Shown piece by piece: positions 27,512 through 37,173 of a stretch of DNA of 64,000 nt. The translations under genes were made by a program, and so were the position numbers. The notes under the pieces were generated by a model, which did not search any database, was not told the DNA's origin, and was given only the letters and a program-made list of their open reading frames with translations. The DNA is from Gracilimonas sp017641085 (GTDB taxonomy: Bacteria; Bacteroidota; Rhodothermia; Balneolales; Balneolaceae): the NCBI RefSeq assembly GCF_046115515.1, contig NZ_CP175953.1. The stretch is one strand, 5' to 3'. The first letter of the stretch is position 1. Each line of letters starts with the position of its first letter.

Positions 27512-28381
27512 TTAAAATCCAACCGGGTGCCAAGTTGTTTTCGTTTCCTGGAAATTGGTAAGGAAATACGGAGACTGAGCCTCTTCCGAATACCAGTCAT
27601 CAATAGGTTTATTTACAATACGTTTCACGTTCAGTGAAGCATTTTCATCAATACTCTTCTTCATTTCCTGGGGTAATTTATCAGTATATACCATGGCATT
27701 TACATCCATATGGGTACTGAAATGTTCCGATAATTCTTCACGAAATCCGGTAAGTATGTTTACCACACCTCCCGGTACGTCCGAAGAATTCAACACCTCA
27801 GCAAAGCTGATGGCGGGAAGGGGATATTCTTCTGAGGCAAGCACTACACATGTATTCCCTCCAACAATGATCGGAGCAATGACGGAAACCAAGCCTAAAA
27901 GCGGGCTCTTTTCAGGAGCGAAAGCGGCTACCACACCGGTGGGCTCCAGTAAACTGAAGTTAAAGTGTGAACTCGCAACCGGGTTTATCGAGCCAAAAAC
28001 CTGCTGATATTTATCGGCCCAGCCGGCATAGTAAATAAGGCGGTCGATGGAGGCATTGATATCAGCTTCAGCCTCGGCCGTTTTAAAACCGATAGGGCCG
28101 AGTTCTTTCATGAATTGATCACGACGGTCTTCCAGCATCTCCGCAATGCGGTAGAGAATCTGTCCGCGGTTGTAGGCACTGCGCGAACTCCATCCGTTAA
28201 AAGCGCCACGGGCAATCTTTACGGCATCGCGGAAGTCTTTTCTTGAACCCTGACAGGCATTCGCCAGCAGGTTTTTGTCGCCGTCATAAACTTTATAAGT
28301 ACGACCGGATTCCGAGCGGGGAAAATTTCCGCCCAGATACATCTTATAGGTTTTCTTTACGTCAATTCTTGTGTCAGACAT
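27512..28381 (-). CDS. Truncated aldehyde dehydrogenase-like protein without catalytic Cys
   Basis: A 289-residue protein equivalent to only the NAD-binding half of an ALDH. It aligns by eye to the N-terminal part of the adjacent full ALDH (YKMYLGGNFPRSESGRTY, LIYYAGWADK, GVVAAFAPEKSPL, VVNILTGFREEL). The PWNFP asparagine is replaced, and no LELGGK glutamate or catalytic cysteine region exists. This matches the inactive C-terminal domain of ALDH16-type enzymes, here as a separate gene. It likely pairs with the 28399 enzyme as a structural subunit (inference). Confidence 0.78.
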   Translation of the reverse strand: MSDTRIDVKKTYKMYLGGNFPRSESGRTYKVYDGDKNLLANACQGSRKDFRDAVKIARGAFNGWSSRSAYNRGQILYRIAEMLEDRRDQFMKELGPIGFKTAEAEADINASIDRLIYYAGWADKYQQVFGSINPVASSHFNFSLLEPTGVVAAFAPEKSPLLGLVSVIAPIIVGGNTCVVLASEEYPLPAISFAEVLNSSDVPGGVVNILTGFREELSEHFSTHMDVNAMVYTDKLPQEMKKSIDENASLNVKRIVNKPIDDWYSEEAQSPYFLTNFQETKTTWHPVGF

Positions 28382-28398
28382 GGTCTAATGCTTAGTAA

Positions 28399-29901
28399 TT
28401 AAATTTTTGTGTAGGCTGCTAATCCGTGGAGACCGCCTTCGCGCCCAACTCCGCTTTCTTTGTAACCGCCAAAAGGGGAAGTAGGATCGAATTTGTTGTA
28501 GGTATTCGCCCAGATAACACCGGATCTCATCTTGCTTCCCATTTGGAAAATCTTGGAGCCTTTATCGGTCCAAACACCACTTGCAAGTCCATAGGGGGTG
28601 TTATTGGCTTTATCGATGCCTTCATCTGCCGTGCGGAATGTTTGCACCGTTAGCACCGGCCCAAAAATTTCTTCCTGAACCACGCGATTCGATTGTGAAA
28701 CATTGGTGAAAAGGGTAGGGCGTATGAAATAACCGTTTTCGGGGATCTCACATTTACTTTGGTAGATATCAGCACCTTCATCTACTCCGAGTTCCAGGTA
28801 TTTATTTACCGTCTCAAACTGCTCTTTAGAGTTGATGGCACCAATGTCGGTATTCTTGTCCAGAGGATCACCAACGATCAATGTTTCAAGCCGGTCTTTC
28901 AGTTTTTGGATTACTTTATCAGCCACACCTTCCTGAACCAGCAATCGGGAACCGGCACAGCACACGTGCCCCTGGTTAAAGTAAATGGCGTTAATAATAC
29001 CTTCCACCGCCTGGTCAATCGGGGCATCTTCAAAAATAACCAATGCGCCTTTTCCACCTAATTCAAGGGTGTACTTTTTATCGGTTCCGGCCAGGGACTT
29101 TTGAATGATTTTCCCGACTTGGGTTGAGCCGGTAAATGCTACTTTATCAATATCTTTATGATTGACAATTTCTGCCCCGGTTTGTCCTGCACCGGTAACG
29201 ATATTTACAACGCCGTCAGGCAGCCCGCAATCCCGAACCAGTTCCGCAAACTTAAGCGCTGTCAGTGAGGTAGTCTCGGCAGGTTTAAGAACAACAGTAT
29301 TTCCACAAGCAAGGGCAGGGGCAATCTTCCAGGCCAGCATCAGCAAGGGGAAATTCCATGGGATAATTTGTCCGCATACGCCAAGGGGTTTGGGTTTTCT
29401 TCCCGGGAAGGCATACTCGAGTTTATCTGCCCAGCCGGCATAGTAGAAGAAATAAGCGGCAACTAAAGGAATGTCAACATCCCGGGATTCGCGGATGGGC
29501 TTTCCTCCATCCATCGATTCCAGGACGGCAAATTCACGGGCACGCTCCTGTATCATCCGGGCGATACGGTAGATATACTTGCCTCTTTCTTTGGCTGAAA
29601 TCCTTGACCACTCACCCTCAAAAGCTTTTCGGGCAGCTTTCACGGCTTTGTCCACATCCTTCTGGGTTGCTTCAGCAAATTCTGTGATTTCCTCTTCGGT
29701 AGCCGGGTTGGTACTCTTGAAGTATCGGCCTTTGGATGGCTTTACAAATTTCCCGCCAATGAAAAGATCATAGCGCTCCTTTACCTCAACAAAGTCCGAG
29801 GTTTGAGGTGCCGGGGCATATTCCCAAACAGACTCAAAATCCAGTTTCGAATTCGGTGAAGTGGGTTTGTAAGGAGCTTCTTTAGTTTCCGTGTCAGACA
29901 T
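28399..29901 (-). CDS. Aldehyde dehydrogenase
   Basis: A 500-residue NAD(P)-dependent enzyme. It has the oxyanion Asn183 in PWNFP, FTGSTQVGK, the general base Glu280 in LELGGK and the nucleophile Cys314 in FNQGHVCCAGSR. The N-terminal LDFESVWEYAPAP extension resembles ALDH16-type proteins. It lies directly downstream of deoC (47 bp) and upstream of the pseudo-ALDH (17 bp). The probable substrate is acetaldehyde from DeoC, oxidised to acetate (inference from the operon). Confidence 0.92.
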   Translation of the reverse strand: MSDTETKEAPYKPTSPNSKLDFESVWEYAPAPQTSDFVEVKERYDLFIGGKFVKPSKGRYFKSTNPATEEEITEFAEATQKDVDKAVKAARKAFEGEWSRISAKERGKYIYRIARMIQERAREFAVLESMDGGKPIRESRDVDIPLVAAYFFYYAGWADKLEYAFPGRKPKPLGVCGQIIPWNFPLLMLAWKIAPALACGNTVVLKPAETTSLTALKFAELVRDCGLPDGVVNIVTGAGQTGAEIVNHKDIDKVAFTGSTQVGKIIQKSLAGTDKKYTLELGGKGALVIFEDAPIDQAVEGIINAIYFNQGHVCCAGSRLLVQEGVADKVIQKLKDRLETLIVGDPLDKNTDIGAINSKEQFETVNKYLELGVDEGADIYQSKCEIPENGYFIRPTLFTNVSQSNRVVQEEIFGPVLTVQTFRTADEGIDKANNTPYGLASGVWTDKGSKIFQMGSKMRSGVIWANTYNKFDPTSPFGGYKESGVGREGGLHGLAAYTKI

Positions 29902-29948
29902 AGTAGTTGGTACTTAATTCAAGTTCTTTTAAGGCCGTTCAATCCCGA

Positions 29949-30848
29949 TTAATCGTTGCTGAAATAATCCAGTGATTGATAATGGCCTGTTTGTTGCTTT
30001 ACAATTTGCATCAATAGGTCGTTGGTTAGCGAACTGGCTCCGAAGCGGAAATAATCCTTGTTCAACCAGTCGGCACCCAGTGTTTCTTTTACTATAACTA
30101 AATATTGGATGGCTTGTTTCGCGGTTCTGATTCCACCGGCGGGTTTCATGCCGATCATTTTGCCGGTATCGTAGTAGAAATCACGAATGGCTTCCAGCAT
30201 TACAAGAGTTACGGGCTGTGTTGCTGCCGGACTTGTTTTACCCGTTGAGGTTTTAATGAAGTCGGCACCGGCATGCATAGCAATATCGCTGGCTTTGCGC
30301 ACATTTTCGTAGGTGTGAAGTTCTCCCGTCTCAAGGATCACTTTCAGGTGCGCTTCTCCGCAAGCTTCTTTTACGGCCGCTATTTCATCAAAAACCAGCT
30401 GATACTCTCCATTCAGAAAAGCACCGCGGCTAATGACCATATCAATTTCATCGGCTCCCTCAGAAACAGCAAATTTAGTGTCTTCTAATCTCATGGAAAG
30501 GGGAGACTGGCCGCTTGGGAAAGCAGTAGCAACGCTGGCTACATTAATATCGGTTCCCTTGAGGGCATTTTTTGCCACAGAAACCATGCTTGGATATACA
30601 CAAATGGCAGCTACGGTCGGCAGATCTGGAACAGCCGGGTGGGGCTGCTTCGCTTTTTGACAAAGTTGAATGACTTTGCCGGGTGAATCTTTACCCTCCA
30701 GCGTAGTTAAATCAATCATACTGAGCGCCATTTTAAGCGCCTGTATTTTGGAATCTTTCTTGATGCTGCGCTTATTCAACCTGGAAACACGTTCTTCCAC
30801 ACCTACATGATCGATGGGAACGGTTTGGTTGAAATCAGGATACTTCAT
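29949..30848 (-). CDS. deoC: Deoxyribose-phosphate aldolase
   Basis: Class I aldolase that splits 2-deoxyribose-5-phosphate into acetaldehyde and glyceraldehyde-3-phosphate. The 299-residue protein has AICVYPSMV, the Schiff-base lysine in GADFIKTSTGKTSPAAT and the second lysine in GMKPAGGIRTA. It has about 40 extra N-terminal residues relative to short bacterial DeoC. It is the first gene of the deoC-ALDH-ALDH operon. Confidence 0.95.
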   Translation of the reverse strand: MKYPDFNQTVPIDHVGVEERVSRLNKRSIKKDSKIQALKMALSMIDLTTLEGKDSPGKVIQLCQKAKQPHPAVPDLPTVAAICVYPSMVSVAKNALKGTDINVASVATAFPSGQSPLSMRLEDTKFAVSEGADEIDMVISRGAFLNGEYQLVFDEIAAVKEACGEAHLKVILETGELHTYENVRKASDIAMHAGADFIKTSTGKTSPAATQPVTLVMLEAIRDFYYDTGKMIGMKPAGGIRTAKQAIQYLVIVKETLGADWLNKDYFRFGASSLTNDLLMQIVKQQTGHYQSLDYFSND

Positions 30849-31061
30849 ACTGTTAATTTTGGTCGTTAGTAACTGTGAGGCAGAAGGTAAGAAATCTTAA
30901 GCAAAAGCTTGATCCTGTAAAGGTGAATATTCGGGATTTCATTTGTAGGTAAGAATTGTGCCAGAAACATAATTTTTGTTAATTGGCTGAGGCTCATGAG
31001 GTAATAGAGAGCCCGGGATAGGTAATAGTCAAAATAACATTAATAAAATGAGGTAGAATAA

Positions 31062-31481
31062 ATGGAAATGTCTGCAATTAATTGGCTGGCTGTAGTAGCC
31101 GCCTCACTTGTTGGTTTTGCAATCGGGTTTGTGTGGTATGGACCCTTGTTTGGGAAGAAATGGATGGAAGCAGTCGGTATGACCGAAGAAGATGCTGAAA
31201 ATGGAAATATGGCTAAAATATTCGGAGTCACGCTGATCTTTCAATTCATTATGGCCTTTTGCCTGGCTATGTTTTTTTACGGAGATCCGGCCTCGGCTGA
31301 TATGATTAATGGCAGCAATGGAGCTTTTTATGGCTTTTTAACCGGTTTCGGGTGGGTAGCTACCGCATTAGGGGTGAATGCTTTGTATGAGCAAAAATCC
31401 TGGACCTACATTTTTATAAATGGCAGTTTCTGGATTGTCGTCTTTACCCTGATGGGCCTGATATTAGGCGCTTGGAAGTAG
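31062..31481 (+). CDS. DUF1761 small membrane protein
   Basis: A 139-residue protein with four hydrophobic segments (about 7-27, 50-70, 80-103 and 112-135). It has the DUF1761 signature AIGFVWYGPLFGKKWMEAVGMT near the N-terminus. The start may be the second Met (MSAINW, 31068). Function unknown. It lies between divergently read deoC and the convergent antiporter. Confidence 0.8.
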   Translation: MEMSAINWLAVVAASLVGFAIGFVWYGPLFGKKWMEAVGMTEEDAENGNMAKIFGVTLIFQFIMAFCLAMFFYGDPASADMINGSNGAFYGFLTGFGWVATALGVNALYEQKSWTYIFINGSFWIVVFTLMGLILGAWK

Positions 31482-31491
31482 GGGCTGTTTA

Positions 31492-31590
31492 AGCTATCAG
31501 ATTTCAGACTTCAGCTGACAGTGAATTGATAATTTAATTAGTTTAAGCCACTGAAATGAACAAACTCTGATAGCTGATAGCTGATAGCTG
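31492..31590. repeat. Inverted repeat and short tandem GCTGATA units
   Basis: AGCTATCAGA (31492-31501) and TCTGATAGCT (31566-31575) are perfect 10-bp arms. The right arm continues as a triplicated TGATAGC unit. Similar CAGCTGTCAG / CAGCTGAAATCTGA wording occurs at about 33690-33740 on the other side of the antiporter gene. This is probably an intergenic repeat family. Confidence 0.5.
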
Positions 31591-31597
31591 AACAACC

Positions 31598-33625
31598 CTA
31601 CTCCTCAAATTCCAGTGGGTTTTCCGGCTCCCGGAATATTTCTGCTGCATCTGCAAAACGGGTGGCCAGTCCAACCATAACAAGGCGGTCGCCCGGTTGC
31701 AGTTTAAAATCTCCGGACGGATTTCCAACGTTCTTTTCACCGCGATTAACCGTCAATACCGTAATTTCATATTTATTTCTGAGCTTCAGGTCAGCCAGTG
31801 TTTTTCCTGCTGCAAAAGAGCCTTCCCGAACTATTACGGCACGAGTATGTAACCCTTCTTCATCGAGTCCCTGAAGTACCATTAAGTGCGCCTCCTGTAT
31901 GCTCCCGCGCATAATTTCATAATCCTCAGCCCTTAACTCTCTGATGTGCTGCTCAATTTCTTCATCAGGGATCATGTATGCCTTCAATACGTTGGAGAAC
32001 AGACGTACGGTGGTTTCCATCTCTTCGGGAACAACAATGTCGGCACCGGCTTTTTCAAGGAAATCGGCTTCTGAAAGATATCGGGTTCTCACAATCACCT
32101 GAATGGTAGGGTTGATGTAATTCGCCAGCTTGATAATCCGCGGACTGATGGAAGGATCGTTAATAGCTATGACACACAATTTGGCTTTGGAAACCTGAGC
32201 ATGTTCAAGAATATGAGTACGAGATGCGTCTCCGTAAATAGCCGGGATATCATTATCGTGCATCTCATTTACAGATTTCGGATTCATCTCAATCACAATA
32301 TAAGGGATGCCGGATTCGCGCAATACACGGGCAAGGTTTCGGCCTGCAGGACCATAACCAACAATGATCACATGGTCTTCCAGGTCAGTGAGATCGTCTT
32401 CTTCTGCAGATTCTTTCCTTTTCTGTCCGATATGTTTTAAAGGTGTTTTGGCCAGCAGGTTACCAATATTGGGACTGATGTGAAGAAAGAGCGGTGTGAG
32501 GAGCATCAATAAAACAGAAACGGCTATGAAAGTTTGTGAGCCTACCTCACCAAAACCACCGGGAGTAAGACCAGTTACACGTCCGGCTCGTTCCAGAACA
32601 AAAGAAAATTCACCGATTTGGGCCAGCACAATACCGGAGGCCGCTGCTATCCGAACGGGATAGCCAAGGGTGAGTAAACTGACAGAACTCAGAATAAATT
32701 TCAGCAAAAGAACACCGGCTGCAACACCAAGTAACAGCAATGGATGTTCGATGACAAACTGTAAATCCAGCAGCATCCCTACGGAGACAAAGAAAACCGC
32801 ATTAAAAATGGTTTTAAGAGGAAGGATCTCGCTAATGGCGTGATCACTGTAATGGCTCTCACTTACTACCAGTCCGGCTAAGAACGCTCCCAGTGCAAGA
32901 CTGACTTCTGCAAGATTGGTAAGTGCAGCCGTGCCAAAACAAATGGCAATCACGGTGAGCAAAAAGAGTTCTTGACGGCGTGTTTGGGCTACTTTTTCTA
33001 ATATCCAGGGAACCACTTTTCGAGCCAAGAGAACCACAACGGCAATCAATAAAACAGCTTTTCCGAGAACGAAGAACAGGTCGGTCATAGAATCGCTCTG
33101 TCCGGATAGGATAGGGACGAGCAATACCATGGCAATAATAGCCAAATCCTGGAATATCAAAACGGCCAGAGATAACCGTCCTACAGGTGTATCGGTTTTT
33201 CCCTGTTCACTGAAAAGCCCGAGGATGATGGCCGTGGAGCTCAAGGCTACGAGACAGCCGGTATAAATGCCTACTTTCCAATCAACCCCAAAAAAGAAAA
33301 GGATGCCGACTACAGCCGCTACCGTCAGCAAAACCTGCAGCCCACCACCTACAAAAATTGCGTTCCGAATCCGGGAGAGTTTTTCGAGGCTAAACTCAAT
33401 CCCGATTGTAAAAAGCAGTAAGATAATCCCAATTTCCGCAAGCATATCCACCAATTCCTGGTCCTGAACCAAGCCAAGGGCATTGGGGCCTATAATCACA
33501 CCGGCAATCAAAAAACCGGCGATAGGCACCAGCTTTATTCGATAGCATATGTAGGCAATCAATACGCTTACGAGAAAGAGCGCAACGATTTCATTTAGGA
33601 AGGGAAGACTTACTGCAAAGAGCAT
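31598..33625 (-). CDS. Kef/CPA2-type monovalent cation:proton antiporter with RCK domains
   Basis: A 675-residue inner-membrane protein. Residues about 1-390 hold 12-13 helices of the Na+/H+ exchanger fold (IAGVIIGPNALGL, LLFTIGIEFSLEKL, LSSTAIILGL, FFVSVGMLLDL). A TrkA-N/RCK domain (VIIVGYGPAGRNLARVL, about 415-540) and a TrkA-C domain at the end follow (LKLQPGDRLVMVG). It probably exchanges K+ or Na+ for H+ under nucleotide control, which would complement a Na+-pumping rhodopsin. Confidence 0.9.
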   Translation of the reverse strand: MLFAVSLPFLNEIVALFLVSVLIAYICYRIKLVPIAGFLIAGVIIGPNALGLVQDQELVDMLAEIGIILLLFTIGIEFSLEKLSRIRNAIFVGGGLQVLLTVAAVVGILFFFGVDWKVGIYTGCLVALSSTAIILGLFSEQGKTDTPVGRLSLAVLIFQDLAIIAMVLLVPILSGQSDSMTDLFFVLGKAVLLIAVVVLLARKVVPWILEKVAQTRRQELFLLTVIAICFGTAALTNLAEVSLALGAFLAGLVVSESHYSDHAISEILPLKTIFNAVFFVSVGMLLDLQFVIEHPLLLLGVAAGVLLLKFILSSVSLLTLGYPVRIAAASGIVLAQIGEFSFVLERAGRVTGLTPGGFGEVGSQTFIAVSVLLMLLTPLFLHISPNIGNLLAKTPLKHIGQKRKESAEEDDLTDLEDHVIIVGYGPAGRNLARVLRESGIPYIVIEMNPKSVNEMHDNDIPAIYGDASRTHILEHAQVSKAKLCVIAINDPSISPRIIKLANYINPTIQVIVRTRYLSEADFLEKAGADIVVPEEMETTVRLFSNVLKAYMIPDEEIEQHIRELRAEDYEIMRGSIQEAHLMVLQGLDEEGLHTRAVIVREGSFAAGKTLADLKLRNKYEITVLTVNRGEKNVGNPSGDFKLQPGDRLVMVGLATRFADAAEIFREPENPLEFEE

Positions 33626-33740
33626 GTATGAAAGACTTTAAAGCTTTTTGAATTGAATGGAACTAAATGTAAAATGAATTTCTGATTATCAGCTGTCAGT
33701 TTTAGCACAAAACCAACAGCTGAAATCTGAATGCCGTCAG

Positions 33741-35783
33741 CTATTCTCTATACTTATCAAACCAGCCAACAATGTATGCTACTTTTCGAAAGAGGTTGCT
33801 TGGTTTGGAGGCGATTCCATGGCCTGAGCCCTGAATTCGAACCATGGCGGCATCAACACCCTGTAGTTTTAGGGCAGCGTAGTATTGCTCGGTTTCGCTC
33901 ATTGGAGTTCGATAGTCCTGCTCGCCGGTAAGCAGCATGGTAGGAGTTGTGACATTGCCCATCAACGAAATAGGAGATCGCTCCAGGTATTGTTCAGGAT
34001 CTTCCCACGGCTTTTTGGTAAACCAATATTTACTGAAGAAGGGAGATCCGTCCGCTGTAAGAACAAAACTGTACCAGTTTATAACCGGTTTTGCCACCAC
34101 CGCTGCTTTAAAACGATCTGTTTTACCGATGGCCCATGAGCTAAGTACTCCGCCACCACTTCCTCCGGTGATGAATAAGTTATTTACATTGATATATCCC
34201 TGATCGATCACGTAATCTACTGCGTCCATCAAGTCGTTGTGGTCTTCGCTGGGATAGTTGTGATTGATGTATGCTGCAAATTCTTCGCCGTAACTGGTAC
34301 TTCCTCGGGGATTCGTGTACACGACTACATACCCACGGCTGGCCATTAACTGTAACTCAGGAGAGAATTGAGGCCCATATGCAGTGTGAGGTCCGCCATG
34401 AATTTCGAGTATCATTGGGTATTGATCGTTTGGATCAAAGTCAGGAGGGGTTATGATCCAGCCCTGTACTCTGAAATCATCTACCGAGGAATTCACCCAA
34501 AATTCTTCAACTTGTCCGAGGGTTTCCGATTTCAGGAATTGTGCATTCAAATTAGTGAGGGTACGGTTTTGCATACGGGTTGGAAAGTGACCAACACTAA
34601 GTTCAGCGGGCTGAGTTGCAGTTCCGGCAGTAAAGGCAAAACGGCCGTTTGTAGCAACAGAGTAAGAGCCTCCGCTGTAAGGCCGACCAATGGTTGTGCT
34701 GGAAAGATTAGCTGCTACTTCACTGTAATCTCCATTTAATTTTATATTACCAACTTTTGCAACACCCTCTTCGGTGTACCTGAAAAACAAAGATTTGCTG
34801 TCATCCGCCCATGTAACAGAAGAAATATCATTAGCTACTTTCTGCGAGATTTTTCTCAGGTTTGAGCCGTTACGATTCATCACGTATAAATCAGTAAGCT
34901 GGTATCCCAGGAATTTATCCTCATAGCCGGTATAAGCAATGAGCTTTCCATCAGGAGAAACTCTGGGACTGCTATGTGGACCTCGCTTATCCGTAATCTT
35001 TGTCATGGCTCCGGTCTCAATATTCATTTCGTAGATTTGCTCATTGTTGGGATCCAAATCTGCATTTCCTGAACGATCTGCCGTAAAAATGATATTGCCA
35101 TCAGGTGTCCAGGATGCGGAATCGTGATCATAATCTCCTGAAGTTAACTGACGCGGAGCGCCTCCGTCAGCAGAAATCACAAATAGATGGTCAAAGCCAT
35201 CAGCTACATAACCACCACCATCTCGTCGGTAAACCGCTTTGTCTATAACTTGTGCCGACTGTTCCCACTTTGCACCTGAAGGTGGAGCAGGCATATCAGT
35301 TTTCACCACAGAAGAAGTGCCCGGCACAAATTTAGAAAAAAGGATCATGCTGCCATCGGGCGACCAGCTCAAATTTCCCGGACTTTCAGTCAGGTTTGTT
35401 ATGGAGGCCGTTTCGCCGGAGTTCATCCAGCGTACAAAAATCTGGTTTGAGCCTTCTTCCGATGACGTATAGGCAATGCGATCTCCGCCTGGCGACCAGG
35501 TCACATTTCCGTAAGAACTTGTTCCGGAAGTGAGGGGGTGGTGGTTCTCTCCGGAAAACGAAATACTCCAGAGGTTCACAAAACGCCGGTCGGTCATTAC
35601 ATCAAATTGGTGGCGTTCGTAAATAATGGTATTACCATCAGGAGAAATCGCAGGACTACTGACCATTTGCAGGTCAAATATATCCATATAATCGAAATGA
35701 GATTCATCTACCTGAGCGGTAACGGATAAGCTCAGAAAGGAAAAAAGAAGCAGTACGAGGGTGACGGTTCGTTTCATCATCAT
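33741..35783 (-). CDS. Secreted S9 family peptidase
   Basis: A 680-residue prolyl-oligopeptidase-type serine peptidase. A signal peptide ends in LSVTAQ. A beta-propeller of PD40-like repeats (SPDGN, SPGGDRIAY, SPDGSMILF, TPDGNIIFT, SPDGKLIAYTG) fills about 30-420. The catalytic alpha/beta domain has the nucleophile in FITGGSGGG, the aspartate in LTGEQDYRTP and the histidine in GSGHGIASKP. It probably degrades peptides in the periplasm. The start could be any of the first three Met codons. Confidence 0.93.
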   Translation of the reverse strand: MMMKRTVTLVLLLFSFLSLSVTAQVDESHFDYMDIFDLQMVSSPAISPDGNTIIYERHQFDVMTDRRFVNLWSISFSGENHHPLTSGTSSYGNVTWSPGGDRIAYTSSEEGSNQIFVRWMNSGETASITNLTESPGNLSWSPDGSMILFSKFVPGTSSVVKTDMPAPPSGAKWEQSAQVIDKAVYRRDGGGYVADGFDHLFVISADGGAPRQLTSGDYDHDSASWTPDGNIIFTADRSGNADLDPNNEQIYEMNIETGAMTKITDKRGPHSSPRVSPDGKLIAYTGYEDKFLGYQLTDLYVMNRNGSNLRKISQKVANDISSVTWADDSKSLFFRYTEEGVAKVGNIKLNGDYSEVAANLSSTTIGRPYSGGSYSVATNGRFAFTAGTATQPAELSVGHFPTRMQNRTLTNLNAQFLKSETLGQVEEFWVNSSVDDFRVQGWIITPPDFDPNDQYPMILEIHGGPHTAYGPQFSPELQLMASRGYVVVYTNPRGSTSYGEEFAAYINHNYPSEDHNDLMDAVDYVIDQGYINVNNLFITGGSGGGVLSSWAIGKTDRFKAAVVAKPVINWYSFVLTADGSPFFSKYWFTKKPWEDPEQYLERSPISLMGNVTTPTMLLTGEQDYRTPMSETEQYYAALKLQGVDAAMVRIQGSGHGIASKPSNLFRKVAYIVGWFDKYRE

Positions 35784-35854
35784 GGCTGTAATTGGTTATT
35801 GGGATGGCGGAAAATAATTGCTTCCGCGCAGTTCTAAAAACATTTGAACATACT

Positions 35855-36409
35855 TTACAAATAGGTCTCTTCCGATTCCCCTTTAACCGGTCCGACTATT
35901 TCGCGGGTTATCCATCCGCCATAGAATCCTCCGGGCTGAGGCTTAACGTGTTCACCATCTACATAACAATGAACTTTGGATGGGTAAAAAGCCAAATGAC
36001 TTTTAATTTTGGTGAAGTCGGTAAATGGTTTAGGGTAAGACCAGGCAGCCCGAATCGCCTTCTCATCATCCACAACAACATCCCAGTAAATCGCTTCCCC
36101 TTTCCATTCACATTTTGATTCTCCCTTTGCTTTAACCAGGTATTTCGAGTTCAGATCGGAGGGAGGGATGTAGAAAGTTGGCGGACTTGCTGTTTCCAAG
36201 ATCCGGATGACGCGGGTACTTCGGGCGATGATCTTATTGGCAAAAATGATCAGTACTTCCCGTGAATCAGGGTCAATTTTTGGCGGGCGTGGATAATCCC
36301 ACACCGATTCTTGTCCTTCTTTGGGTTTATGAGCGAATTCAGGCCGCTTTTGCCCGTAATACTCCCACTGTGATTGCCCCGATTTAGCCCAACTTGGAAG
36401 GTCTGTCAT
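35855..36409 (-). CDS. DUF427 protein
   Basis: A 184-residue soluble protein with one DUF427 domain (about 45-165). The signature includes VLIIFANKIIARSTRVIRILETASPPTFYIP split in two, CEWKGEAIYWDVVV, AAWSYPKP and CYVDGEHVKPQPGGFYGGW. Biochemical role unknown. It is followed closely upstream by tspO (15 bp), so the two may be one transcript. Confidence 0.85.
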   Translation of the reverse strand: MTDLPSWAKSGQSQWEYYGQKRPEFAHKPKEGQESVWDYPRPPKIDPDSREVLIIFANKIIARSTRVIRILETASPPTFYIPPSDLNSKYLVKAKGESKCEWKGEAIYWDVVVDDEKAIRAAWSYPKPFTDFTKIKSHLAFYPSKVHCYVDGEHVKPQPGGFYGGWITREIVGPVKGESEETYL

Positions 36410-36424
36410 TGATTTTTTTAAAAG

Positions 36425-36904
36425 TTAATTAAGTACAACTATGGAAAGGTTGAGGATAGCAGCAAAAGCCACCCACAGGAGGTAAGGTAATAAAAGCCAA
36501 CCGGTCCACCATTTTATTTCTCTGAATTTTTTAAACGTGATCAGAATAAAAACAAGTAAGAGGATTATCTCGATGAAAGCAATAAGGGCAGATTGAAGAC
36601 CGAAGAAAAGAAATGACCATAGTCCGTTCAGAAACAGTTGTACTCCAAAAACTGTAAGGGCAGATTTTACGGGCATTTTTGATAATCCTTCCTCCCAGAC
36701 ACCTGCGGCTGCTACTCCCATCAGGGTGTAAAGCGTAGTCCAAACCGGTCCGAATAACCAATTGGGGGGATTAAAGGAGGGCTTGTTCAGATCTGCATAC
36801 CAGGTAGTGATAGCCGGTAAGGTTACGCTGCTTGCAGCCAGCCCGACTGCATTACAGGCAAGAATACCGAATATTATTTTAGCCCAAAATGGAATGTTCT
36901 TCAT
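36425..36904 (-). CDS. tspO: TspO/MBR family membrane protein
   Basis: A 159-residue five-helix protein that binds tetrapyrroles and other ligands in bacteria. The signature WYADLNKPSFNPPNWLFGPVWTTLYTLMG is present in two adjoining parts at residues about 34-62. LNGLWSFLFFGLQSALIAF and WLLLPYLLWVAFAAILN follow in helices 3-5. In some bacteria TspO regulates pigment genes in response to light or oxygen, which may be relevant in this rhodopsin-bearing organism (inference). Confidence 0.92.
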   Translation of the reverse strand: MKNIPFWAKIIFGILACNAVGLAASSVTLPAITTWYADLNKPSFNPPNWLFGPVWTTLYTLMGVAAAGVWEEGLSKMPVKSALTVFGVQLFLNGLWSFLFFGLQSALIAFIEIILLLVFILITFKKFREIKWWTGWLLLPYLLWVAFAAILNLSIVVLN

Positions 36905-36987
36905 ACTCTTCCTTTTTTGATGTGTTTAACACCGGGTAGGAAAAGCTCATTCCATTCAAAGGCAAAAGGCGGAAGGGTGTCGGTAAT

Positions 36988-37113
36988 TTAGAATGAGAAA
37001 AAAACCAATGCTGCAACCGAAATGAATAAGAGGGCAATTTTAGCTCTCATGATCTTTTCGGTAGTATCACTTTCGTGTTCAGAGTAGTCGGATAGTATTT
37101 GTTCTGAAATCAT
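36988..37113 (-). CDS. Possible small single-pass membrane protein (41 aa)
   Basis: A short open frame of 41 residues starting MISEQILSDYSEHESDTTEK. An acidic head is followed by one hydrophobic helix (IALLFISVAALVFFSF). No good ribosome site is seen upstream, so expression is uncertain. It lies between tspO and the WG-repeat genes on the same strand. Confidence 0.4.
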   Translation of the reverse strand: MISEQILSDYSEHESDTTEKIMRAKIALLFISVAALVFFSF

Positions 37114-37173
37114 GGCTGTTCTTTTTTTATACAGGAGGTTAAAAAGTCCGGTTTGTTACAAAAGAAGCCGAAA

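Noticed and set aside
27508..27603. Extended N-terminus of the SPOR lipoprotein
   Set aside because: It would overlap the ALDH-like gene and place the lipoprotein signal internally; ATG 27507 gives a standard signal.
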